A DNA stretch of 64,000 nt from Borrelia puertoricensis (GTDB lineage: Bacteria > Spirochaetota > Spirochaetia > Borreliales > Borreliaceae): the NCBI RefSeq assembly GCF_023035875.1, contig NZ_CP075379.1, forward strand, positions 434,001-498,000, read 5' to 3'. The notes below the pieces were generated by a model. The model worked only from the letters and a program-made list of their open reading frames with translations. It was not told where the DNA came from and did not search any database. Both the position numbers and the translations under genes were made by a program. This document shows, one piece after another, positions 56,244 through 64,000 of this stretch (position 1 is its first letter; each line of letters starts with the position of its first letter).

Positions 56244-56780
56244 ATGATGAGATTTGTTTTGTTTTATTTTTTGTCGATTTTGCTTTTCTTAAATTGTACT
56301 TTTGATTACGATGAGCATTCTGGTAGGACAAGCGCTGCAAAAGAAACCCCTTCAATACAAATATTAGGGATTAGTTATCATAACGTTGTAAGTGGAAAGA
56401 AGCAAACTATATTGGAAGCTTTAAGCTTTAATTATTTTAATTATTACAAAATTTATAAAATTGATAATGGAAGATTTTTGTATCATGCTTTGGAAAATCG
56501 GATTTCAGGTAGATTTAATAATTTAGAAGGCTCTCATGTTACTAAAGATTTAGATATAAAGGATTCTGTGGAGTTAAAAATAGAAGATGTGAATAACTAT
56601 TATCTTATTAATACCAATAGGCTTTTATGGAAAGATAATGACAAAAAACTATTATCTCCTCCAAATGAGTTAGTGTTTATTAGATTTGATGAGAGTAATA
56701 TAACTGGAAAGGGTTTTTCATATTTTTTGAAGAATAATAATTTTTATTTTTATTCTGGTATTGATGGACTTGTAAAATGA
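56244..56780 (+). CDS. Probable LptC-like lipoprotein
   Basis: A 178-residue exported protein with a lipoprotein signal (FYFLSILLFLNC, Cys18). It precedes by a 4 nt overlap an LptA-like and then an LptB gene. The beta-rich C-terminal part and the context suggest the periplasmic bridge subunit LptC, but the sequence itself is only weakly suggestive. A membrane-anchored role in export is inferred. Confidence 0.6.
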   Translation: MMRFVLFYFLSILLFLNCTFDYDEHSGRTSAAKETPSIQILGISYHNVVSGKKQTILEALSFNYFNYYKIYKIDNGRFLYHALENRISGRFNNLEGSHVTKDLDIKDSVELKIEDVNNYYLINTNRLLWKDNDKKLLSPPNELVFIRFDESNITGKGFSYFLKNNNFYFYSGIDGLVK

Positions 56781-57475
56781 AAAGTTTAGTTATCTGTTTG
56801 GTTTGTATTTCTTTTTTAAGTAGTTATGCACAAGATGAAAAGAGTTTCAGTAAGTCTTCTAAATTGAAGACTGAAGGGGATGTACATAAAAAGAATGAAT
56901 TTACTTTTAGAGCGGATTTTTCACATGGTATTTTTTCTTCTGTTTATAGGAGAGTTATTTTAAAAGGAAATCCTGAGGTGATTTCTTCTGATTTTAAGCT
57001 TAGAGCTGATGAGATTGAAATTTATGGTGAAGGGAGTGCTTATATTGAGGCCCGTGGCAATGTTTATTATGAGGATTATGTAAATAAAATGAATGTTAAG
57101 TCACAATTTTTATTTGTTAATAGAAAATTAGATAATTTTTATCTTCAAAAAGGTGTTGAGCTTGAAGATTTGGAAAATGAACTTATTGTTAAAGCCGAAA
57201 GAATAGAAGGTAATCGTAAGACAAGTGTTTATATTATGCAGTATTCTGTTAAGATATATAAAGGTGATATTTTTGCACGAGCTGAGAACGGAATTTATAA
57301 TAAGGAAGAGAAAGAGATTGTTCTTGAAGGTGTTCCAGTGATTTATCAAGATGATAATTATTATTCTGCTTCAAGGATAATTTTTAATACAGAAACCAAA
57401 AAATATAATCTTGAGGGTGATGTTGAAGGTAAATTTACTCAAGAGGAGGGAGATGTTCCTCAACAAAAAAAATAG
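56777..57475 (+). CDS. lptA: LptA/OstA-like periplasmic protein
   Basis: A 232-residue protein with a signal peptide (KSLVICLVCISFLSSYAQ). The LptA/OstA-type repeats are visible in LRADEIEIYGEGSAYIEARG, VKAERIEGNRKTSVYIM, ARAENGIYNKEEKEIVLEG and SASRIIFNTETKKYNLEG, the beta-jellyroll that bridges the two membranes. Borrelia has no LPS, so the cargo must be something else. It overlaps lptB by 23 nt. Confidence 0.82.
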   Translation: MKSLVICLVCISFLSSYAQDEKSFSKSSKLKTEGDVHKKNEFTFRADFSHGIFSSVYRRVILKGNPEVISSDFKLRADEIEIYGEGSAYIEARGNVYYEDYVNKMNVKSQFLFVNRKLDNFYLQKGVELEDLENELIVKAERIEGNRKTSVYIMQYSVKIYKGDIFARAENGIYNKEEKEIVLEGVPVIYQDDNYYSASRIIFNTETKKYNLEGDVEGKFTQEEGDVPQQKK

Positions 57476-58244
57476 CATAAAGTCAATAAAAGAAAAGCTT
57501 AGCCTTGACACTGTTACTAATATTGTTCTTAAGGCAGATAATGTTGTTAAGAGATATGGAAAAAAATTAGCCGTTAATGGTGTGACCATTGATGTTCATC
57601 GAGGTGAAGTTGTAGGTTTGCTTGGTCCAAATGGTGCTGGGAAAACTACAACATTTTATACTATTGTAGGTTTTATTAAAGCTAATAGTGGACGTGTCTT
57701 GATAAATAGTCATGATATTTCTGGTCTTAACATGTATGAGCGGGCACGGCTAGGAATTGTGTATCTGCCACAAGAACCGTCTATTTTTAGGGAGCTTACA
57801 GTTGAAGATAATATTTTAATTGCTCTTGAGAGGCGAGAAGATTTATCTCAAACTGAGCGTAAAATGGAACTTGTAAATTTGCTTAAAGACTTTGAAATCA
57901 AGAGAATACAACATCAAAAAGCTTATACTCTCTCTGGTGGAGAGAGAAGGCGGACTGAAATAGCTAGGGCTTTAGCAGTGAGTCCATACTTTTTATTGCT
58001 TGATGAGCCTTTTGCAGGTATTGATCCTATTGCTATTGGAGATATAAAAGATATAATAAGAATTTTGAAAAGCAAGAATATTGGAGTTTTAATTACGGAT
58101 CATAATGTAAGAGATGCTTTTGATATAATAGATAGGGCTTATATTATTTATCAAGGACAGGTGCTTGATGAGGGAAATGTTGATTATATTATAAATAGTG
58201 AAAAAGCTAAAAGGCTTTATTTAGGTGAAGAATTTAGATTATGA
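57453..58244 (+). CDS. lptB: ABC transporter ATPase LptB
   Basis: The frame is open further upstream, but ATG 57453 lies behind GAGGAGGG and gives 263 residues. Walker A is GPNGAGKTTTF, the signature LSGGERRRTEIARAL, Walker B LLLDEPFAGIDP, and the H-loop TDHNVRD. The LptB-specific FAGIDPIA and the IVYLPQEPSIFREL Q-loop are clear. The N-terminal 30 residues are an extension over E. coli LptB. LptF/G permeases are not in the window. Confidence 0.93.
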   Translation: MFLNKKNSIKSIKEKLSLDTVTNIVLKADNVVKRYGKKLAVNGVTIDVHRGEVVGLLGPNGAGKTTTFYTIVGFIKANSGRVLINSHDISGLNMYERARLGIVYLPQEPSIFRELTVEDNILIALERREDLSQTERKMELVNLLKDFEIKRIQHQKAYTLSGGERRRTEIARALAVSPYFLLLDEPFAGIDPIAIGDIKDIIRILKSKNIGVLITDHNVRDAFDIIDRAYIIYQGQVLDEGNVDYIINSEKAKRLYLGEEFRL

Positions 58245-58930
58245 GATTAATAGAGAATGAACTTTATTATGAGTTTGAATTAGATCCTAGCATTAAATTG
58301 ATCTATACTAAAAAACCTTTTGATTTAGATATAAAAGATATTAGTATTGATAATTTAAGTTTTATTCCTAAAGATAAAAAGGTCAAATATTTAAAACAGT
58401 TACATACTAATGTTGTTTATGAAGTTTCTGATGATTTTGTTAATTTTCAGGAGGGAGATGGGCTTGTCTCTTCTTCTTGCAATGTTGCCCTTCTTGCTTA
58501 TTATGCAGATTGTCTTCCGATATATTTTTTTGACAAATCAAAAAAATATATCGGACTTGCTCATAGTGGATATAAGGGTAGTTTTAAGCTTATTATTTTG
58601 AAAATGTTATTTATGTTTGAGAGTATGGGTTCAAATTTTGAGGATTTAAAAATTGTATTTGGACCTTATAATAGGTTATGTTGTTATGAGGTTTCGTCAG
58701 AGTTTTTATCAGAAATAAATTTAAAATTTAGTAAAAAGTTATTAGATATGTCTTTTTATAAAAAGGATGATAAAATATATTTTGACAATGCCAATTTTAA
58801 TTTGGGATTGATTTCTACTTTTAATTTAGATGTTGAGGATTCAGGTTTGTGCACTTATTGTAATTGCAATCTTTATTCCCATAGAAAATTTAAGGGCAAG
58901 AGAAGTTACGCTGCAATTTGGAGAACTTAA
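58241..58930 (+). CDS. Laccase-domain protein (YfiH/PgeF family)
   Basis: A 229-residue protein of the multicopper polyphenol-oxidase fold now known as purine nucleoside phosphorylase/hydrolase-like (YfiH). KYLKQLHTNVVYEV, GDGLVSSSCNVALLAYYADCLPIYF, GLAHSGYKGSF and CTYCNCNLYSHRKFKGKRSYAAIW give the conserved metal-binding Cys and His residues. It overlaps lptB by 4 nt. It may serve peptidoglycan editing or purine metabolism. Confidence 0.85.
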   Translation: MRLIENELYYEFELDPSIKLIYTKKPFDLDIKDISIDNLSFIPKDKKVKYLKQLHTNVVYEVSDDFVNFQEGDGLVSSSCNVALLAYYADCLPIYFFDKSKKYIGLAHSGYKGSFKLIILKMLFMFESMGSNFEDLKIVFGPYNRLCCYEVSSEFLSEINLKFSKKLLDMSFYKKDDKIYFDNANFNLGLISTFNLDVEDSGLCTYCNCNLYSHRKFKGKRSYAAIWRT

Positions 58931-58931
58931 T

Positions 58932-59678
58932 TTGACTGTTAAAGAATTATCATTTAATTTGGATGAAATATTTAAAGTAAAGGATTACAGGAATATTGAT
59001 AAGAGTCTTAATGGACTTCAAGTGGGTAATTTAGAGCTTGAGGTTAAAAGAGTCGCTTTTGCTGTTGATGCAAGTATGACAACTTTAAGAGAGGCAAAAG
59101 ATTATGATTTTTTAGTAACTCATCATGGTATTTTTTGGTCAAAATCGGAAAAAATTGTTTCTGGGATGTATGAAAAAGTTAAATGGCTTATTGATAATGA
59201 TTTATCACTTTACTGTGTTCATTTACCGATGGATGCTCATCCTGTTTATTCTCATAGCAGAGTATTATCTGATTTTTTTGGGTTCCATAGTCCTATTCCC
59301 TTTGCAAATTATAAGGGGATTAATTTAGGTATTATTTCTATTGCTGGTTTTAATTTTTCTGAGATTTTAAAAAAATTTGAAGTTCATAATAAACATATTC
59401 TTTATTACAAAAAATTTAAAGAATATGTTGAAAAGGTAGCTATTGTTAGTGGTTCTGGGTATTCTTTTTTTGAGGAATCATTGGAGCATGGTGTTGATTT
59501 GTTTATAACAGGGGATACTTCTCATCAGATATATTCTTTAGCTGAAGAGTATGGTGTGAATTTGATATTTGCTGGTCATTATTTTACCGAAACATTTGGC
59601 TTAATGAAATTGATGGAATATTTTAGAAGTAAGAGAAAATTAGAGGTTAATTTTATTTTAAGAAATACTAATTTATAA
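58932..59678 (+). CDS. Nif3-like dinuclear metal hydrolase family protein
   Basis: The frame is open from 58830, but a TTG at 58932 has a TTTGGAG site 10 nt upstream and abuts the stop of the previous gene, giving 248 residues. Nif3 hallmarks are NGLQVGNLELEVKRVAFAVDAS, the metal-binding FLVTHHGIFWS and the C-terminal FAGHYFTETFG. A GTP cyclohydrolase function has been proposed for the family but is not established. Confidence 0.88.
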   Translation: MTVKELSFNLDEIFKVKDYRNIDKSLNGLQVGNLELEVKRVAFAVDASMTTLREAKDYDFLVTHHGIFWSKSEKIVSGMYEKVKWLIDNDLSLYCVHLPMDAHPVYSHSRVLSDFFGFHSPIPFANYKGINLGIISIAGFNFSEILKKFEVHNKHILYYKKFKEYVEKVAIVSGSGYSFFEESLEHGVDLFITGDTSHQIYSLAEEYGVNLIFAGHYFTETFGLMKLMEYFRSKRKLEVNFILRNTNL

Positions 59679-59687
59679 GGATTTTAT

Positions 59688-60200
59688 ATGAATATAAATA
59701 GAAGCAGATTAATTAACAATTTTATATTTATTTCTATTTTAGTTTTTTTTGATCAATGGTCTAAGTATTTAGTTGTTAAATATATCAGAATTGGAGCTGA
59801 GTATTTATCTTTTTTTGGAGATTTTTTTAAAATAATACATGTAAGAAATACTGGTGTTTTATTTTCAATAGGTTCTAATATTGATCCTAGCTTGAAGAAT
59901 TTGTTTTTTCTTATAATTCCTATTATTGTTTTGATTTTTGTTTTTTCTTTTGCTTTGAAAGAAACTAATAAAATAGCTAGAATTGCTCTTGTATTGATTT
60001 TATCTGGTGGTATTGGGAATATTATCGATAGACTTTTTAGACCGTTAGGGGTTGTAGATTTTTTGGATGTGAAATTTTTTGGTATTTTTGGACTTCAGAG
60101 ATGGCCAACTTTTAACTTTGCAGATAGTTATGTTGTTATAGGAATAACTTTATTTATAATTTACGATTTGTTTGTCAAAAATCAAAGTACCAATTTATGA
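59688..60200 (+). CDS. lspA: Lipoprotein signal peptidase II
   Basis: A 170-residue membrane aspartyl protease that cleaves prolipoproteins. Four membrane segments. The family boxes are FDQWSKYLVVKYI, VRNTGVLFSIGSN, LILSGGIGNIIDRLFR (first catalytic Asp) and FNFADSYVVIG (second catalytic Asp). Borrelia depend heavily on lipoproteins. It overlaps the next gene by 4 nt. Confidence 0.96.
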   Translation: MNINRSRLINNFIFISILVFFDQWSKYLVVKYIRIGAEYLSFFGDFFKIIHVRNTGVLFSIGSNIDPSLKNLFFLIIPIIVLIFVFSFALKETNKIARIALVLILSGGIGNIIDRLFRPLGVVDFLDVKFFGIFGLQRWPTFNFADSYVVIGITLFIIYDLFVKNQSTNL

Positions 60201-60424
60201 AGATTTTATACTTTATTTTATGTTCATTAATTAATTTGTCTTTAATGTTTTTTGTTTTTTTTCTTGAATTTCTTTTTATTGCTAAACTAAATATTATTGT
60301 TTCGTCTGTTTTTCAGCTTGTTTTAGTTTTTTTTATGATTATTATTGCAATTGTGATAAGCTATGTTTTATCAAGTATTATTTTAAAAAATATTATTTCT
60401 AAGTTTTTTAATCTGGATAAATAA
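60197..60424 (+). CDS. Small membrane protein of unknown function
   Basis: A 75-residue protein with two hydrophobic segments (about 3-30 and 34-65). It overlaps lspA by 4 nt and precedes the YmdB-like gene by 14 nt, which supports it being expressed. No family is recognised. Confidence 0.7.
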   Translation: MKILYFILCSLINLSLMFFVFFLEFLFIAKLNIIVSSVFQLVLVFFMIIIAIVISYVLSSIILKNIISKFFNLDK

Positions 60425-60438
60425 AGAGAGAGGATTTC

Positions 60439-61257
60439 GTGAGTTTGCGGATTTTGATTGCTGGGGAGGTTGTAGGTAAGCCTGGCATTGTTGTGATAAA
60501 GAATTTTTTGTCTTCTTTTAGACAAAAAAATGGAATTGATTTTGTGATATCTGGTAATAATTTTACTACAGGTTTTCGAGGTCTTTGTAAGAGACATGCA
60601 TTTTTGCTAAAAAAGTATGGTGTAGATGTTTTAACTTTAGGAGAAAACGCGTTTGTAAGATCTGGACTGAGTGATGAACTAGATAAATATAATTTTATTT
60701 TAAAACCTTTAAATTGTCCTACCAAATTAAAAGGTTGCTCTTATTTTATTTACAGTGTTAGTGGTAGTAAAATTGCCGTAATTAGACTTGTTGGACAGAC
60801 GGGAATTACAAAATATAATTTTAATAATCCTTTTTTTGCTTTTGATTATTTTTACGAAAAAATTAAATTACACACTAATAATATAATTGTGCTTTTTGAT
60901 TCAAATACTACAGCAGAGGTTAATGCTATGTTTTTTTATCTAAAATCTAGAGTTAGTGCTTGTTTAGGTATTGGTAAGAGGATATTAACAGCAGATCTTA
61001 GGATTTTTGATACTACTGCAGTTATTACTGATCTTGGTAGAGTTGGTAGTCTAAATAGTGTGATTGGATACGAGCCTAAATTTGAGATAGATAAGTTCTT
61101 AAGAGGTTTTTTGAATAATCGATTTACTGAGTCCTGGGATGGACTTGGCTTTAATGGTGTTATAGTTGAGATTGATAATGGTAAAGCTGTTATGGTTGAA
61201 ATTGTAAGAGAATATATCGATTTTGATGGTCATCTTGAGAATAGTAATGATGTTTAA
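60439..61257 (+). CDS. YmdB-family protein with degenerate metal site
   Basis: A 272-residue protein starting at GTG behind AGAGAGG. It follows the YmdB/TIGR00282 calcineurin-like phosphodiesterase plan throughout (RILIAGEVVGKPG, GVDVLTLGEN, ITDLGRVG, FNGVIVEIDNGKA). The metal ligands of active YmdB are replaced: Asp8 by Glu10, Glu39 by Asn40, the NH pair by Glu69-Asn70, and the FHAE, THTH histidines by Asp154, Gly179 and Arg181. Active YmdB hydrolyses cyclic nucleotides and affects RNase Y. This protein is probably not a phosphodiesterase, perhaps a binding protein. Confidence 0.82.
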   Translation: MSLRILIAGEVVGKPGIVVIKNFLSSFRQKNGIDFVISGNNFTTGFRGLCKRHAFLLKKYGVDVLTLGENAFVRSGLSDELDKYNFILKPLNCPTKLKGCSYFIYSVSGSKIAVIRLVGQTGITKYNFNNPFFAFDYFYEKIKLHTNNIIVLFDSNTTAEVNAMFFYLKSRVSACLGIGKRILTADLRIFDTTAVITDLGRVGSLNSVIGYEPKFEIDKFLRGFLNNRFTESWDGLGFNGVIVEIDNGKAVMVEIVREYIDFDGHLENSNDV

Positions 61258-61323
61258 AGATATACTTTTGATTTTCTAAAATGTGCTTTATGTATACAAG
61301 TTTTGTTTAGTGTGGAGGTAATA

Positions 61324-62604
61324 ATGTATAGCTATCTTGTAGAGGGTGGTTTTAAAATAGGTGGAAAGATAACAGCTAGTGGAAATAAGAATGCGGCTTT
61401 GCCTTGCATTACAGCGACATTACTTACAGATGAAGAAGTTATTTTAGAAAATATTCCATATATTAAAGATGTAGAAGTTATTTTAAGCATTTTAAAGGAC
61501 ATAGGTGCTGAAGTATTAAGGGAAGGTGATATTCTTAAAATTAAGGCTTTAAATGTTGTGAAGACTGAGGTAGATTCTTCTTTAACGGATTTAGTTAGGG
61601 CCTCTATTTTGTTTGTAGGTCCTATGCTTGCTAGATGTGGTAGAATCGATATTGCTCCTCCTGGTGGAGATGTTATTGGTAAGAGACGTCTTGATACTCA
61701 TTTTTATGGACTTGGCAAGCTTGGTGCTAGGTTGATGAAGGGTGAACGGATTGTTTTAGAAATAGATAAGTTGGTTGGTGCTTGTATGTTTTTAGATGAG
61801 GCATCAGTTACTGCTACTGAAAATATTATTATGACTGCTGTTCTTGCTTTTGGTGAGACTGTGATAATTAATGCTGCATGTGAACCGCATGTGCAAGATT
61901 TGTGTAACATGTTGAATTCTATGGGTGCTGATATTTCTGGTATTGGTTCTAATGTTATTAGAATAAAGGGTGTAAAAAAATTAAGTGGCACTAGATTTCG
62001 AATAGGGGCTGATTTCATGCAGGTGGGTTCTTTAATTAGTCTTTCTGCATTAACGGGTGGTGAGCTTGAGATTAATAAAGCTGATCCTAAAAATTTTGTT
62101 TTAATAAGACATGTATATTCAAGGCTTGGCATTAATTTTGAGTATGACAACGAAAATATATATGTCAAAGAAAAACAGGATTTAAGGGTAAAATTGGATT
62201 TTGGGGGACATATTCCCAAAATTGATGATGGGCCTTGGCCAGCTTTTCCAACAGATCTTATGAGTATAATGATAGTAACTGCGACTCAAGTTCACGGGAC
62301 TGTTCTTATTTTTGAGAAAATGTTTGAATCAAGAATGTTTTTTGTAGACAAGCTTATTAAAATGGGTGCTCAGATCGTCCTTTGTGATCCCCATCGTGTG
62401 GTGGTCACAGGAAAAACCATTCTTAAGGGAAGTAATGTATCTTCTCCTGATGTTAGGGCTGGCATGTCTTTGCTTATTGCAGCTCTTTGTGCTGAAGGTG
62501 AGAGTCGTATTCAAAATGTTTATCAAATTGAAAGAGGATATGAGAATGTTGTTGTCAAGTTAGGTGCTTTAGGAGCAAAGATTACTAGAGTGGAAGAGAG
62601 GTGA
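61324..62604 (+). CDS. murA: UDP-N-acetylglucosamine 1-carboxyvinyltransferase
   Basis: A 426-residue MurA, the first committed step of peptidoglycan synthesis. The frame opens earlier, but GGAGG before ATG 61324 (MYSYLVEGGFKIGG) sets the start. ASGNKNAALPCI, FPTDLMSIM and the C-terminal PDVRAGMSLLIAAL are present. The catalytic loop reads PPGGDVIGKRR, with Asp116 where most bacteria have Cys115. It should remain active but be insensitive to fosfomycin, as in mycobacteria, chlamydiae and Lyme Borrelia. Confidence 0.96.
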   Translation: MYSYLVEGGFKIGGKITASGNKNAALPCITATLLTDEEVILENIPYIKDVEVILSILKDIGAEVLREGDILKIKALNVVKTEVDSSLTDLVRASILFVGPMLARCGRIDIAPPGGDVIGKRRLDTHFYGLGKLGARLMKGERIVLEIDKLVGACMFLDEASVTATENIIMTAVLAFGETVIINAACEPHVQDLCNMLNSMGADISGIGSNVIRIKGVKKLSGTRFRIGADFMQVGSLISLSALTGGELEINKADPKNFVLIRHVYSRLGINFEYDNENIYVKEKQDLRVKLDFGGHIPKIDDGPWPAFPTDLMSIMIVTATQVHGTVLIFEKMFESRMFFVDKLIKMGAQIVLCDPHRVVVTGKTILKGSNVSSPDVRAGMSLLIAALCAEGESRIQNVYQIERGYENVVVKLGALGAKITRVEER

Positions 62605-62883
62605 AAATTTTATTTTTATTTGATTATAAGCAGGCTTGTCTTTTTAGGAAAGGCAAGATAAAAAATATTATTGTTAGTATTATCCAGATTTATGGATTAA
62701 TCTATATGTTTTGCATTACAAAATACAGTGTTTCATGCATTTGTATATCTTTGGTGTTTATGGAAAAAAAGTTTTTTGTAATTTTCTTAATCTGTTTTAT
62801 TTATTTTTTTAAAGTTCAATAAAAGCATTTTTTTATAAAGTTGGATAATTTATCAGTATAATAAAATGCAAGGTGTGTTCTTT

Positions 62884-64000
62884 ATGTTATTAAGTAGAGC
62901 TAAAACGAGGAAATTAATATTAGAAGGCAATTTATATCGAGTTTTTTTAGTTATTAGTTTTCCTATTGTGATAACCAATGTTCTTCAAGCTTTTTATGAG
63001 CTTGTAGATATGTTTTATGTTGGTAAGCTTGGAGCTATGCCACTTGCTGCATTATCTCTTACTGGTCCTATTAATTTCTTTATTATGGTTTTTGCTATGG
63101 GAATGGCTATAGGAAGTTTATCATTAATGTCTAGATGTATTGGAGAAGAAACTTTTACTAAGTTTTCAAAATATGCAGGGCAATTAATATTTTTAAATTT
63201 TGTATTGTCTTTGTTTGTTGCAGTTTTAGTTTTAATCTTTATAGATGCAATTTTAGATATTATGAGTATAACTGGTGAACTTAGAGAACTTACAAAGTCT
63301 TATTTTTATGTCGTAATCTATGCGATACCAGTAATGTTTTTAAGTGTTTCCGTTGTGTACATATTAAATGCTCAAGGAGAGACTGTCATTTCAATGATGC
63401 TGATTTTGGTTGCAAATGTTATTAATTTTATTCTTGATCCAGTCTTTATATTTACTTTTGGCTTGGGCATTGCTGGTGCTGCTTGGGCTACTCTATTGTC
63501 TAAATTAATGACAGTTTTATCTTATCTTTTTTTTACTTATAGATTAAATTATGGAATTAAGGTGCGTTTTAAAGATATTATTCCAGACGTTTATGTAATA
63601 AAAAACGTCGTTAATTTGGGATTACCGGCAGCTTTTGGACAAGTGATGGCTTCCCTGTCTTTTTTAATTTTTAATTATGTTGTATTTCAGATTAGTTCAA
63701 AATTTTTAGCTGCTTATGGTATGGTTAATAATATTATTTCTTTTTTACTTCTTCCTGGAATGAGTATTGGTACTTGTGTTAGTTCAATTGTTGGACAAAA
63801 TCTTGGTGCAAAAAACATAATGAGAGTAGGGGAGATTTTAAAAAAAGGGTTTTTTGTTACTTTAGTAGTAATGATTACGGTTGCCTTGTTTATTATATCT
63901 TTAAAAAAAAATATAATATTAATTTTTACGGTTGATTTGGAAGTTATTAATTATGCCAATGATTATTTATTGTTGGCAGTTATTGGAACTATTGGATTTG
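62884..64000 (+). CDS. MATE-family efflux transporter, 3' end beyond window
   Basis: Reads from ATG 62884 to the window edge (372 codons) without a stop. Multiple hydrophobic helices with the MATE pattern: LVISFPIVITNVLQAFYELVDMFYVGK near the N-terminus, GLGIAGAAWATLLSK in the middle, GLPAAFGQ and SIVGQNLGAKN at the start of the second bundle. Na+- or H+-coupled drug/cation export is the family function. The ribosome-binding site is weak. Confidence 0.9.
   Translation, partial: MLLSRAKTRKLILEGNLYRVFLVISFPIVITNVLQAFYELVDMFYVGKLGAMPLAALSLTGPINFFIMVFAMGMAIGSLSLMSRCIGEETFTKFSKYAGQLIFLNFVLSLFVAVLVLIFIDAILDIMSITGELRELTKSYFYVVIYAIPVMFLSVSVVYILNAQGETVISMMLILVANVINFILDPVFIFTFGLGIAGAAWATLLSKLMTVLSYLFFTYRLNYGIKVRFKDIIPDVYVIKNVVNLGLPAAFGQVMASLSFLIFNYVVFQISSKFLAAYGMVNNIISFLLLPGMSIGTCVSSIVGQNLGAKNIMRVGEILKKGFFVTLVVMITVALFIISLKKNIILIFTVDLEVINYANDYLLLAVIGTIGF

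Noticed and set aside
61704..62219. 171-codon frame on the minus strand
   Set aside because: It is antisense to murA, which is fully supported by motifs.
62601..62822. 73-codon GTG-started frame after murA, rich in Ile, Phe and Cys
   Set aside because: It overlaps the murA stop by 4 nt but has no ribosome-binding site of note and no recognisable family. The composition fits AT-rich non-coding DNA, though a small membrane protein cannot be excluded.

Overview
The window is a 64 kb piece from the centre of a Borrelia chromosome and almost certainly comes from the relapsing-fever group. The evidence is very AT-rich DNA, spirochete-type gene order around dnaA, gyrB/gyrA running away from dnaA, the ParA/ParZ/ParB cluster, an Hk1-type hybrid kinase, and above all hpt-purA-purB placed between the 16S and 23S rRNA genes. 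Those purine-salvage genes are, from general knowledge, a mark of relapsing-fever rather than Lyme-group Borrelia. I cannot name the species.

Layout. 1-3204: 3'-truncated (by the window edge) gene for hybrid histidine kinase Hk1. 3260-13806: dismembered rRNA locus with 5S and 23S, a HAD phosphatase, hpt-purA-purB, 3-methyladenine glycosylase, tRNA-Ile, tRNA-Ala and 16S. The 16S and 23S-5S units each have their own promoter. 13969-18033: radA, a decayed gene, rsmI and small conserved genes. 18038-24946: a striking pair of overlapping hairpins, parA-parZ, parB, a perfect parS palindrome, gyrA and gyrB. 25193-34745: the origin cluster dnaA, dnaN, recF, a DUF721/DciA-like gene, rpmH, rnpA, yidC, jag, then a nucleotide-sugar epimerase and fba. 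The + strand changes from A/C-rich to T/G-rich near 27 kb, which marks the bidirectional origin. 34993-42161: hsp20, then a leftward operon of two ChrA halves, a broken rpoN, hpf, an HPr, a cation antiporter with a C-terminal EIIA domain, and aspS. 42335-50237: mscS, glycolipid synthase, holA, uvrC, a secreted LamG/FnIII protein and a TPR protein. 50305-51667: three tRNA-Ser genes, a tRNA-Arg, a lipoprotein gene and the 4.5S SRP RNA. 51828-64000: dnaX, ybaB, recR, ndk, a Dam-type methylase, an Lpt transport operon (lptC-like, lptA-like, lptB), a laccase-domain protein, nif3, lspA, a YmdB-like protein, murA and a MATE exporter cut by the window edge.

Most notable: rpoN (sigma-54) is a multiply broken pseudogene inside an otherwise intact hpf-HPr-EIIA operon; the YmdB-like protein has lost essentially all metal ligands of its family; MurA carries Asp in place of the fosfomycin-target Cys; GyrA has Gln and Glu at the two main quinolone-determining positions; a parS palindrome sits between parB and gyrA; two mutually exclusive long hairpins lie before parA; and a second, previously protein-coding stretch upstream of radA has decayed. 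All calls come from reading the sequence; no alignment or database search was run.
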